In this document: in pieces, positions 51,267-59,857 of the stretch | Layout: the number at the start of each line of letters is the position of its first letter | How positions within the stretch are numbered: the stretch's first letter is position 1 | Assembly: GCF_947492715.1 (NCBI RefSeq) | Contig: NZ_CANLNS010000001.1 | Location: 930,001 to 994,000, forward strand | Direction: 5' to 3' | DNA: 64,000 nucleotides | DNA from: an uncultured Psychroserpens sp. | Lineage (GTDB): Bacteria; Bacteroidota; Bacteroidia; Flavobacteriales; Flavobacteriaceae | The notes under the pieces: model-generated | What the model was told of the DNA's origin: nothing | Seen by the model: the letters and a program-made list of their open reading frames with translations, nothing else | Databases searched by the model: none | Translations under genes and position numbers: made by a program

Positions 51267-52391
51267 TTACTTTTATTATACGCATTTGTTTCTATTTTCT
51301 TTTCCTTTTTATGTTCTATACTAGAAGCTGTATTGTTAAGCGTAACACCAACATTTATAAACGTTAAGAAAAAGGAGGGCAAAGCCTACGCAAGTGCCTT
51401 AGAAACTTTAAAAAAAGATGTTGACCGCCCTTTAATTGCTATCCTAACCTTAAACACCATTGCGCACACTGTAGGTGCTATTTTGGTAGGTGTACAAGCA
51501 AAGGTTGCCTATGTTGAATTATACGGCTCACAAACAAGACGTATTTTTGGTATAGAGTTTACCGAAGAGTTAATGGTTGGGGTTGTATCATCTATTATGA
51601 CTATTTTAATTCTAGTTGCTTCGGAAATTATCCCAAAAACAATTGGAGCAACCTATTGGAAACAATTAGCAAATTTTACAACAAAGGCGTTAAAGTTCTT
51701 AATCATTCCATTGAAATACACTGGGATTCTTTGGATTTTACAACTTACAACAAAATTGATTGGAGGTAAAGGTCATCACGGAAGTGTTTTAAGTCGTGAA
51801 GATTTTCATGTCATGGCAGATATGGCTCATGAAGAAGGTGTTTTTCAAGAAAACGAAAGTAAGATTATTAAAAATCTATTAACCTTTAAGGAGGTGTTTG
51901 CTAAAGATGTAATGACGCCTAGAACTGTAATGAAAGCTGAGGATGAAAAGACCACTGTTGAAGATTTCTTTAATAAAAATATGAATTTACGTTTTTCAAG
52001 AATTCCTATATACTTAGACAACCCAGATAATATTAAAGGTTTGGTTTTAAAAGATGAAGTATTTAAAGAAATGGCTCTTGATAATGGTTCTAAAAAATTG
52101 TCTGAACTCAAACGAAATATCATCGTTGTTGAGCGCAATTTACCCATTCCAAAATTGTTCGAACAATTAGTAGAAAGTAGAAATCACATGGCACTAGTTG
52201 TTGATGAGTATGGTTCAGTTAGTGGATTGGTGACTATGGAAGATGTTATTGAAACCTTACTTGGTCTGGAGATTATGGACGAAAGTGATAATGTTTCTGA
52301 TTTGCAACATATGGCACGAAAAAGTTGGGAAGCCAGAGCTAAAAAGCTAGGAATTCTAGACGATGCTAATTCTAAAAGCGAACATGAATAG
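51261..52391 (+). CDS. HlyC/CorC-family CNNM/CBS transporter-like protein
   Basis: The protein has 376 residues. The N-terminal CNNM (DUF21) domain (about 1-180) has four TM segments, starting LLLLYAFVSIFFSFLCSILE, which aligns with the family start and so confirms this ATG. A CBS pair (about 205-345) has FAKDVMTPRTVMKAEDEKTT and VDEYGSVSGLVTMEDVIETL. Such proteins move or sense Mg2+/Co2+. No C-terminal CorC-HlyC domain is evident. The start codon lies in a perfect palindrome, which suggests translational control. Confidence 0.9.
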   Translation: MALLLLYAFVSIFFSFLCSILEAVLLSVTPTFINVKKKEGKAYASALETLKKDVDRPLIAILTLNTIAHTVGAILVGVQAKVAYVELYGSQTRRIFGIEFTEELMVGVVSSIMTILILVASEIIPKTIGATYWKQLANFTTKALKFLIIPLKYTGILWILQLTTKLIGGKGHHGSVLSREDFHVMADMAHEEGVFQENESKIIKNLLTFKEVFAKDVMTPRTVMKAEDEKTTVEDFFNKNMNLRFSRIPIYLDNPDNIKGLVLKDEVFKEMALDNGSKKLSELKRNIIVVERNLPIPKLFEQLVESRNHMALVVDEYGSVSGLVTMEDVIETLLGLEIMDESDNVSDLQHMARKSWEARAKKLGILDDANSKSEHE

Positions 52392-52393
52392 GC

Positions 52394-52867
52394 ATGGAAA
52401 CCTGTATCATTAATTCTCCTCTAGGATTCACTAAAATTGTAGGTGATGAAGATGGTATAGCTCAAGTAACGGTTTTAAACTCCAAAGAAAAAGAAACAGA
52501 TATCATTCCCACAATATTGGAAGATTGTGTCATTCAACTTAGAGACTATTTTGAAGGCTCTCGTACAACATTCGATTTAAAATTAAACCCTCAAGGCACC
52601 GAATTTCAAAAGTTAATATGGACGCTTCTTGAGGAAATTCCGTATGGGAAAACCATTTCATATCTACAGTTATCAAAACGTCTTGGTGATGTAAAAGCCA
52701 TAAGAGCTGTAGCCAACGCTAATGGTAAAAATCCATTATGGATTATTGTACCATGCCATCGCGTTATAGGCAGTGATGGCAGTCTCACGGGCTATGCAGG
52801 TGGGTTACACAGAAAGCAATGGCTTTTAGAACATGAAAGCCCCTACAAACAACAATCTCTATTTTAA
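52394..52867 (+). CDS. ogt: Methylated-DNA-[protein]-cysteine S-methyltransferase
   Basis: The protein has 157 residues. It directly removes O6-alkyl groups from guanine. The acceptor Cys121 lies in WIIVPCHRVIGSDG, and the helix-turn-helix RAVANANGKNP and GYAGGLHRKQWLLEHE are standard. It lacks the Ada-type N-terminal zinc domain, so it is an Ogt/MGMT-type single protein. It starts 2 bp after the CorC-like gene, and its stop codon shares an A with the start of the DUF4442 gene (TAATG). Confidence 0.92.
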   Translation: METCIINSPLGFTKIVGDEDGIAQVTVLNSKEKETDIIPTILEDCVIQLRDYFEGSRTTFDLKLNPQGTEFQKLIWTLLEEIPYGKTISYLQLSKRLGDVKAIRAVANANGKNPLWIIVPCHRVIGSDGSLTGYAGGLHRKQWLLEHESPYKQQSLF

Positions 52868-53388
52868 TGTATAAAGTTGCAACACAATTTTTAGAACGTT
52901 TTTTTAAACCCGCAACGATTTATAAATATGGCTTTAATTGGTCTCCAATGTATAAGCGAACCACAGCAAAAGTTGTTGAAGTTAGTGACGATTTACATAA
53001 AGTTGTCATTTCGATGAAACCTAGTTGGAAAAACAGAAATTTTGTAGGAACCATCTTTGGTGGCAGTATGTTATCTGCAACCGACCCTATTTATATGATT
53101 CAATTGATGCAAATTCTAGGCGAAAATTATGTCGTTTGGGACAAATCTGTTGAAGCGCAATATAAAAAGCCCGCTAAAAGCCAGATTTTTGGTGAGTTTA
53201 CTTTTTCTAAAGAAGAGATTGAAAATATCAAACAAGACATAGTTAACAAAAATCAAATCGACATTGTTAAAACCATGAATCTTGTTGATGCCAAACAAAA
53301 TATAATTGCTACTTTTAAGAAAACACTATATATCGCAGATAAACGTTTTTATAAAGAAAAACTAAAGCAACGTCAGACAAAACATTAA
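52867..53388 (+). CDS. DUF4442 hotdog-fold protein (putative acyl-CoA thioesterase)
   Basis: The protein has 173 residues, characteristic of DUF4442. RNFVGTIFGGSMLSATDPIY marks the hotdog central helix, and VVWDKSVEAQYKKPAK the following strand. Hotdog proteins of this type often hydrolyse acyl-CoA, but the substrate here is unknown. It overlaps Ogt by one base and is followed after 10 bp by the serine hydrolase start. Confidence 0.85.
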   Translation: MYKVATQFLERFFKPATIYKYGFNWSPMYKRTTAKVVEVSDDLHKVVISMKPSWKNRNFVGTIFGGSMLSATDPIYMIQLMQILGENYVVWDKSVEAQYKKPAKSQIFGEFTFSKEEIENIKQDIVNKNQIDIVKTMNLVDAKQNIIATFKKTLYIADKRFYKEKLKQRQTKH

Positions 53389-53398
53389 CTTGGTTACA

Positions 53399-54559
53399 AT
53401 GAAATTTTTAAAAAAACTCCTCAAGGTCTTAGCTCTTTTATTCGGTTTAATTATTCTCGTGCTCTACATAACAGATACAGATTACCTCATAAAAGCTGTA
53501 AGAACAATCTATATGAAAGGACATACAACAGCCTTTTTAGAAGATTATAAAGAATTTGACAACCAGCCAATTAGCGCCTCAGATGCACCTAAGCCTTGGC
53601 CAAACCATAAAGATTATAACACTGTAACAACAACGCCTGAGCTTGAAAAAGTTAACCAAGACTGGGGAACCATTGCTTACCTCATTATTAAAAATGATAG
53701 TATCTGGTTTGAAAAATATTATGATGGCTTTAATGAAGATTCTAAATCGAACTCATTTTCAATGGCAAAAAGTTATGTTTCAGGCCTACTAGGAAAGGCC
53801 ATAATGGAAGGTTATATAAAAAGTTTAGATCAACCTGTTTGTGATTTTCTTCCAGCTTTTTGCGAAGGAAAAGCCTCCAAAATGACCGTTGGGGATTTAT
53901 CGTCAATGGCATCTGGAACCAATTGGGATGAGGCCTACTATTCTCCATTATCGATTACTACACGTGCTTATTTTGATGACGATCTTGCAAAAGTAATGAA
54001 TGGATTAAAAGTAGTTGATGAGCCTGGACAAGGGTTTAAATATGCCAGTGGTGATACTCAAATGCTTGCTATGGTCATAGAAAAAGCAACAGGTAAAAAA
54101 ATGTATGACTACTTTGAAGAAAGCTTTTGGAAACCTTTAGGCTCTGAAAATGCTACACTTTGGCAAGTAGATAGTGAAGATCATGACTTAGTAAAAGCCT
54201 ACTGTTGTATTGCGAGTAACGCCAAAGACTTTGCGCGCTTTGGAAAACTCTATAAAGACCATGGAAAATGGAATGGAAAACAACTTTTAGACTCTGCATT
54301 TGTTGCAAAATCAGTCCAACCTCGTTTCCCTGAAAGTCCAGAGTATGGTTACGGTTGGTGGCTTCGCCAAATAGGAGATAAACACTTCTTTATGATGCGT
54401 GGTCATTTAGGTCAATACGTTTTTGTAGAGCCAAATGATAACATCATTATTGTAAGGTTAGGTCATGAAAAATCTCCAGATATTGGAACTAAAACTTTTA
54501 CTGATGATATTGGGTTATACATTGAAGAAGGCTACAAAATGCTGAACTCAAAATCGTAA
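53399..54559 (+). CDS. Beta-lactamase-family serine hydrolase, membrane-anchored
   Basis: I chose the ATG at 53399 (MKFLKKLLKVLALLFGLIIL); an upstream TTG at 53390 would add three residues. The N-terminal hydrophobic segment is a membrane anchor or signal. Catalytic Ser and Lys lie in SFSMAKSYVSG (S-x-x-K), with a Tyr in the region of KYASGDTQMLAMV (Y-A-S variant) and the C-terminal HLGQYVF at the third motif (H-x-G). This is the class C beta-lactamase/esterase EstB family, and many members are esterases or peptidases rather than drug-resistance enzymes. Confidence 0.88.
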   Translation: MKFLKKLLKVLALLFGLIILVLYITDTDYLIKAVRTIYMKGHTTAFLEDYKEFDNQPISASDAPKPWPNHKDYNTVTTTPELEKVNQDWGTIAYLIIKNDSIWFEKYYDGFNEDSKSNSFSMAKSYVSGLLGKAIMEGYIKSLDQPVCDFLPAFCEGKASKMTVGDLSSMASGTNWDEAYYSPLSITTRAYFDDDLAKVMNGLKVVDEPGQGFKYASGDTQMLAMVIEKATGKKMYDYFEESFWKPLGSENATLWQVDSEDHDLVKAYCCIASNAKDFARFGKLYKDHGKWNGKQLLDSAFVAKSVQPRFPESPEYGYGWWLRQIGDKHFFMMRGHLGQYVFVEPNDNIIIVRLGHEKSPDIGTKTFTDDIGLYIEEGYKMLNSKS

Positions 54560-54589
54560 TATTTCTTAATAAATTAAAACTAACCATCT

Positions 54590-56779
54590 ATGAAAAAGTT
54601 ACTCTTAATACTACCTGCCCTGTGCTTATGCGGTAACATATTTGCCCAGAGTAAATACAACTTAGATTTCGAAATACTCGAAAATGAAACTGCCAAAGGT
54701 TGGGCGTCTCCATTAGGAAATGATAATTATAAAATATCATATGATACATCTATACGTCAAAATGGTAAGGTATCTGCTTCAATAGAAAGTATTAATGAGG
54801 AAGGTGGATTTAGAGCTATATCGTATCGCATTCCTTCCCATTTTAGTGGAAAAAAAATTAAACTTACAGGTTATGTTAAGACAGAAAATGTTAGGGATGG
54901 CTGGGCTGGTTTATGGTTGCGTTTAGATCCAAAAATTGGATTTGATAATATGCAAGATAAAGGTATAACTGGAACAACAGACTGGAAAAAATATGAAATT
55001 GAATTAGATGATTTACCCAACGCCGAAACAATTGTATTCGGTGGTTTAATTTCTGGTAAAGGAAAAATGTGGTTCGATAATTTAGAGCTTACAATAGACG
55101 GAATACCTATTGACAAAGCACCTTTAAGAGAATTATCTAGTGCAGAAAAAGATGTTGAATTCAACAACGGATCAAATATCAATACTTTGGAACTAGACGA
55201 TACACGTCTTGCTAATTTAGATCTGTTAGGACGGATTTGGGGGTTTTTAAAATACTACCATCCCAACATAGGAACTGGAGCTGTTAATTGGGATTATGAG
55301 CTATTTAGAGTATTACCTTCTTATCTAAATGCCGCTAATAATTCGGAACGAGACGCCATACTCTTATCATGGATAAATAAACAAGGTGATGTTAAACCTT
55401 GTAAGCCTTGTAAGGCCCTAGATAAAGATGCTCAAATGGTCCCAGATTTAGATTGGATCACCTCTTCTAACTTATCGAGTGCATTGGAGCAAAAATTAAA
55501 TATGATTGAAAAAAACAGGTTTCAAGGAACACATTATTATGTTGGGAGTGGTCAGGTAGGTCAAGCTAATTTCACAAACGAAAAGTCTTATGTTAAAATT
55601 CCGTATTCAGATTTAGGATTCAGATTGTTAGCTGTTTATCGTTATTGGAATATGATTCAATATTATTTTCCGTACAAAAATGAAACCGATCAAAATTGGA
55701 ATTCGGTTTTAAAAGAAATGATTTCTAAAACTATTAAGGCAGAAACAGAAACAGATTATCACCTTGCTCTTTTAGAAATGGTGGTAAAAATAGACGATAG
55801 TCATGGTGTCTTCTCAACGCCAAAAACTTGGGCCCATTTCGGGACAAAATTCCCCCCTTTTGAAATTCAAATTATCGACAATAAAGCTGTTGTATCCAAA
55901 TTTTATGATACCAATTTAGCTGAAGAAAATGATATAAAAATTGGAGACGTTATTACCCATGTAAATGAGGTTCCTGTTTCAGAAATTTTGAAAACCAATA
56001 ATAAATATATATTTGCATCTAATCCATCCGTAAAACGAAGAGGTGCCTTTTTTGTCTTGTTTAAAGGCGATAATTCATCTTGCAATGTCACTGTAGAAAG
56101 GCAAGGAACTACGACGTCTAAAAAAATAAAGAAATATTCGTATTCAAACTTTAACCGTCAACAATCTAAAGATAAGTGGAACATGTTAGACAACAACATC
56201 GGATATGTTCATATGGGGAACTTAACGCGTGGAGATGTCACTGAAATGATGACGGCATTTAAAGACACTAAAGCTATCATATTTGATATTAGAAACTATC
56301 CGCAAGGTACTTTGTATGAAATTGCACCATACTTAAACACCAAATCTGTTGATTTTGTAAAATTCACGAAACCAGATTTATCTTATCCCGGAGCATTTAT
56401 TTGGGAGCCCAGTTATCAAGCAGGAGGAGGCAGTAAAGAAGATCTTTATAGAGGGCAAGTCATCTTGCTTGTAAATGAAACCACTCAAAGTCATGCAGAA
56501 TTTACTGCGATGTGTTTGCAAATTGCAGAAAACGCGATAACTATTGGAAGCCAAACCTCTGGAGCAGATGGCAATGTTAGCAAATTCAATGTGGTTGGAG
56601 GCTACTCAACAATGATTACAGGGATAGGGATATTTTATCCCGACGGCAGAAAAACACAGCGCATAGGCATCGTTCCTGATATTGAAATAAGACCAACCAT
56701 TAAAGGGATACAGCAAGGCAGAGATGAAGTATTAGATAAAGCACTAGAGGTAATTGACAGTAATCTGATTAAGGACTAA
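54590..56779 (+). CDS. Secreted S41-family peptidase, first tandem copy
   Basis: The protein has 729 residues. The signal peptide is MKKLLLILPALCLCGNIFAQS. Next is a beta-sandwich (about 20-175) with SKYNLDFEILENETAKGW and KKIKLTGYVKTENVRDGWAG, resembling a carbohydrate-binding module. The S41 domain is C-terminal: a conserved His in IDDSHGVFS, a PDZ-like middle with IKIGDVITHVNEVPV, and the catalytic Ser in TTQSHAEFTAMCLQ, then GADGNVSKFNVVGG. It probably cuts peptides in the periplasm or at the surface. The following gene is a close paralogue. Confidence 0.87.
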   Translation: MKKLLLILPALCLCGNIFAQSKYNLDFEILENETAKGWASPLGNDNYKISYDTSIRQNGKVSASIESINEEGGFRAISYRIPSHFSGKKIKLTGYVKTENVRDGWAGLWLRLDPKIGFDNMQDKGITGTTDWKKYEIELDDLPNAETIVFGGLISGKGKMWFDNLELTIDGIPIDKAPLRELSSAEKDVEFNNGSNINTLELDDTRLANLDLLGRIWGFLKYYHPNIGTGAVNWDYELFRVLPSYLNAANNSERDAILLSWINKQGDVKPCKPCKALDKDAQMVPDLDWITSSNLSSALEQKLNMIEKNRFQGTHYYVGSGQVGQANFTNEKSYVKIPYSDLGFRLLAVYRYWNMIQYYFPYKNETDQNWNSVLKEMISKTIKAETETDYHLALLEMVVKIDDSHGVFSTPKTWAHFGTKFPPFEIQIIDNKAVVSKFYDTNLAEENDIKIGDVITHVNEVPVSEILKTNNKYIFASNPSVKRRGAFFVLFKGDNSSCNVTVERQGTTTSKKIKKYSYSNFNRQQSKDKWNMLDNNIGYVHMGNLTRGDVTEMMTAFKDTKAIIFDIRNYPQGTLYEIAPYLNTKSVDFVKFTKPDLSYPGAFIWEPSYQAGGGSKEDLYRGQVILLVNETTQSHAEFTAMCLQIAENAITIGSQTSGADGNVSKFNVVGGYSTMITGIGIFYPDGRKTQRIGIVPDIEIRPTIKGIQQGRDEVLDKALEVIDSNLIKD

Positions 56780-56877
56780 AACATTTAACCATTAGTCTTA
56801 ATCTTTTGTTATTTAACAAATTCTTAGTTAGCCGTCTATCTATTTCTTTCTTTTTTTGATTTTAAAACCAATCAACA

Positions 56878-59109
56878 ATGAAAAAATTAATACTTCCTCT
56901 ATTTACCTTGTGTACTGTTTTCAGTTGTATTGCACAGAGTGATTTCAACTTAGATTTTGAAACTTTAGATGGCGACTCAGCCAAAGACTGGACGTCATTT
57001 GGTGATGGCAATTACAAAATAAGTTATAGCGATGTTATTGCTCAACACGGACGCATTTCGGGTGTTATTGAAAGCCTTCCTGACGAAAGTGGTTTTCGAG
57101 CATTATCTTATAAAATACCTGCTTCTTTTGGAGGTAAAAAAATAAAATTAACTGGATATCTTAAAACTGAAAATGTTAAAGGAGGTTGGGCAGGCTTATG
57201 GATGCGAATTGATCCAAATGTAGCATTCGATAATATGCGTGCTAAAAAACTTCAAGGCACGAATGACTGGGAAAAATATGAGATAGAACTCAAGCTAGAT
57301 GATAATTCAGAAGAAATACGTATTGGAGGTATACTCGTAGGAACAGGAAAAATATGGGTTGATCACCTCGAAATCACTGTAGATGGTAAACCATTAAATC
57401 AAGCCCCTAAGAAAGCACTTTCAAAAGCGCGGATGGATAAAGAATTTGATACAGGTTCTAATATTTCTTTTCATGATTTAAACGAGGTTCAAATTAAAAA
57501 TTTAGAATTAATAGGACGTGTTTGGGGTTTTCTAAAATATCATCATCCAGAAATTGCGAAAGGTAATTTCAATTGGGATTATGAATTGTTTAGAATCCTG
57601 CCAAAATACTTAAAAACCACATCCAACACTCAACGCGATAATGTATTAATTGCATGGATAGATAGTTTAGGCAAAGTAATGCCTTGTAAATCATGTAAAG
57701 CGGTAGATAAAGATGCTTTTTTAAAACCAGATTTAGATTGGATAAAAAGCAACGAAATATCGGTTGCACTAAGTGAAAAACTTCAGTATGTAAAAGAAAA
57801 CAGACACCAAGGAACGCATTTTTACATAGGCATGGAATCCTATGTAGGGAATCCAAAATTTAAGAATGAAAAATCATATTCTGGAATGAAATATCCAGAT
57901 GATGGTTTTAGATTGCTTTCGGTATTTAGGTACTGGAATATGATCAACTATTTCTTTCCATATCGACATTTAATGGATAAGGATTGGGACAGTTGTCTTG
58001 CCGAATATATTCCAAAGTTTATTGACGCGAAAAATGAACTTGAATATGAGTTAGCAGCCATTCAAATGATTGGAGATATTAAAGACACGCATGCCAATCT
58101 TTGGGGTGGTAATGATAAAATTCAGGAACAAAGAGGTGATTATTATGCACCTATTCATGTTAAATTTATTGAAGACAAACTTGTTGTTGACGCACTTTTT
58201 AATGATGAAAAGAGTAGGTCTTGTGGTTTAAAATTAGGAGATGTGATTACGCATATTAATAAAAAACCAATTACTGATATTGTTTTAGACATGAGCCCTT
58301 ATTATCCGGCATCAAATCAGCCTACACGATTACGCGATATTAGTTTTGATATTTTACGCTCTACAAATAAAAAACTTGATTTAAAAATTGACCGTGGAAG
58401 TGACCATTTTGAAACTACGATAAATCTTCATCCTAAACGAAATATTAAAGGCCATTATAAATGGTATAAAAAACGTACTGAATCTAGCTTCAAAAAATTG
58501 AATAACAATATTGGTTATGTAACACTACAAAATATTAAAGAAAAAGATGTTGATTTACTCAAAGAAGCGTTTAAAGATACTAAAGGTATTATTGTAGATA
58601 TTAGAAATTACCCTTCCACTTTTGTACCATTTACACTAGGAAATTATCTCAATTCTAATCGTACAAATTTTGTTAAATTTACATCTGGAAATATCGATAA
58701 CCCAGGTGAATTTGTTTTTAGAGATGGTTCGAAGGTAGGTTTAAAAAGAGGTTGGTCATACAAAGGACAAAAAGTAATTGTTATAGTTAATGAAATATCT
58801 CAAAGCCAAGCCGAGTATACTGCGATGGCCTTTAGAGCTGGAGATAAAACAACCATTATTGGAAGCACTACAGCTGGTGCAGATGGCAATATCTCTCGAA
58901 TTAACCTTCCTGGAGGATTGCAAACAATGATTTCTGGAATTGGCGTATATTATCCAGATGGAACAGAAACGCAGCGTATTGGGATTGTTCCAGATATTGA
59001 AGTAAAACCAACAATTGAGGGCATTAAACAAGGTCGTGATGAATTGCTAGAAAAAGCTATAGACCTCATCAACCAGTCAATTACAACAAACGAAACAATT
59101 AAAGACTAA
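56878..59109 (+). CDS. Secreted S41-family peptidase, second tandem copy
   Basis: The protein has 743 residues and is collinear with its upstream paralogue over the whole length: signal peptide MKKLILPLFTLCTVFSCIAQS, the sandwich with SDFNLDFETLDGDSAKDW and KKIKLTGYLKTENVKGGWAG, His in KDTHANLWGG, PDZ-like LKLGDVITHINKKPI, and catalytic Ser in ISQSQAEYTAMAFR. The DTHAN versus DSHGV difference lies at the His loop and could change specificity. The genes are 98 bp apart; no TAnnTTTG box is seen between, so they may be co-transcribed. Confidence 0.87.
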   Translation: MKKLILPLFTLCTVFSCIAQSDFNLDFETLDGDSAKDWTSFGDGNYKISYSDVIAQHGRISGVIESLPDESGFRALSYKIPASFGGKKIKLTGYLKTENVKGGWAGLWMRIDPNVAFDNMRAKKLQGTNDWEKYEIELKLDDNSEEIRIGGILVGTGKIWVDHLEITVDGKPLNQAPKKALSKARMDKEFDTGSNISFHDLNEVQIKNLELIGRVWGFLKYHHPEIAKGNFNWDYELFRILPKYLKTTSNTQRDNVLIAWIDSLGKVMPCKSCKAVDKDAFLKPDLDWIKSNEISVALSEKLQYVKENRHQGTHFYIGMESYVGNPKFKNEKSYSGMKYPDDGFRLLSVFRYWNMINYFFPYRHLMDKDWDSCLAEYIPKFIDAKNELEYELAAIQMIGDIKDTHANLWGGNDKIQEQRGDYYAPIHVKFIEDKLVVDALFNDEKSRSCGLKLGDVITHINKKPITDIVLDMSPYYPASNQPTRLRDISFDILRSTNKKLDLKIDRGSDHFETTINLHPKRNIKGHYKWYKKRTESSFKKLNNNIGYVTLQNIKEKDVDLLKEAFKDTKGIIVDIRNYPSTFVPFTLGNYLNSNRTNFVKFTSGNIDNPGEFVFRDGSKVGLKRGWSYKGQKVIVIVNEISQSQAEYTAMAFRAGDKTTIIGSTTAGADGNISRINLPGGLQTMISGIGVYYPDGTETQRIGIVPDIEVKPTIEGIKQGRDELLEKAIDLINQSITTNETIKD

Positions 59110-59132
59110 CGATGTATTTCTTTTAAACTGAA

Positions 59133-59852
59133 ATGAGCATGATAACAAAATTAAACATAGAAAATATTCTATTTTTAGACATAGAAACAGTTCCTGAAAC
59201 TGAGCATTTTTTAGAATTAGACGTCATCAAACAAGAGCTTTGGGATCACAAATCTAAGTATCAAAGACGCGATGAATTTACAGCTGAAGAATTTTATGAA
59301 CGTGCTGGCATTTGGGCCGAGTTTGGAAAAATTATCTGTATATCTATTGGCTATTTTAAACATGAAGGAGACATTAGAAGATTTAGAGTCACGTCTCTCT
59401 ATGGTGACGAATCTAAGATTCTTCAAGATTTTAAAAACCTATTATTAACGCATTTCAGTGGTCATAAGTTTTTACTTTGCGCACATAACGGAAAAGAGTT
59501 TGATTTCCCTTATATCGCCCGTCGTATGATTATTAATAATATAGAATTACCTAACAAGTTAAATCTCTTTGGAAAAAAACCTTGGGAAGTTCCGCATCTG
59601 GACACTTTGGAACTTTGGAAATTTGGAGACTATAAAACTTATACCTCATTAAAATTACTTACTCATGTTTTGGGAATTCCATCTCCTAAAGATGATATCG
59701 ATGGCAGTGAAGTTTATAATGTCTATTATAAGCTCAAAGATATAGATCGCATCATTACCTACTGTGAGAAAGATACAATTGCAGTGGCACAAATTTTCTT
59801 GAGATTAAGAGGTGATGAGCTATTACATGATAATGACATTGTTCATGTCTAA
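59133..59852 (+). CDS. Predicted 3'-5' exonuclease (PolB-like DEDD family)
   Basis: The protein has 239 residues. ExoI is LFLDIETVPETEHF with Asp and Glu; ExoII is LLCAHNGKEFDFPYIARRM, where Asp of FDFP follows Asn; ExoIII is ITYCEKDTIAVAQIFLRL with the last Asp. These are the DEDD metal ligands. The family is a stand-alone relative of the exonuclease domain of family-B DNA polymerases (cd05782-like). It probably trims single-stranded DNA or RNA ends in repair. It starts 23 bp after the second S41 gene and faces the T9SS protein gene. Confidence 0.86.
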   Translation: MSMITKLNIENILFLDIETVPETEHFLELDVIKQELWDHKSKYQRRDEFTAEEFYERAGIWAEFGKIICISIGYFKHEGDIRRFRVTSLYGDESKILQDFKNLLLTHFSGHKFLLCAHNGKEFDFPYIARRMIINNIELPNKLNLFGKKPWEVPHLDTLELWKFGDYKTYTSLKLLTHVLGIPSPKDDIDGSEVYNVYYKLKDIDRIITYCEKDTIAVAQIFLRLRGDELLHDNDIVHV

Positions 59853-59857
59853 ACCAT

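Noticed and set aside
53390-53398. TTG start for the serine hydrolase
   Set aside because: The ATG nine bases later starts a normal hydrophobic N-terminus.
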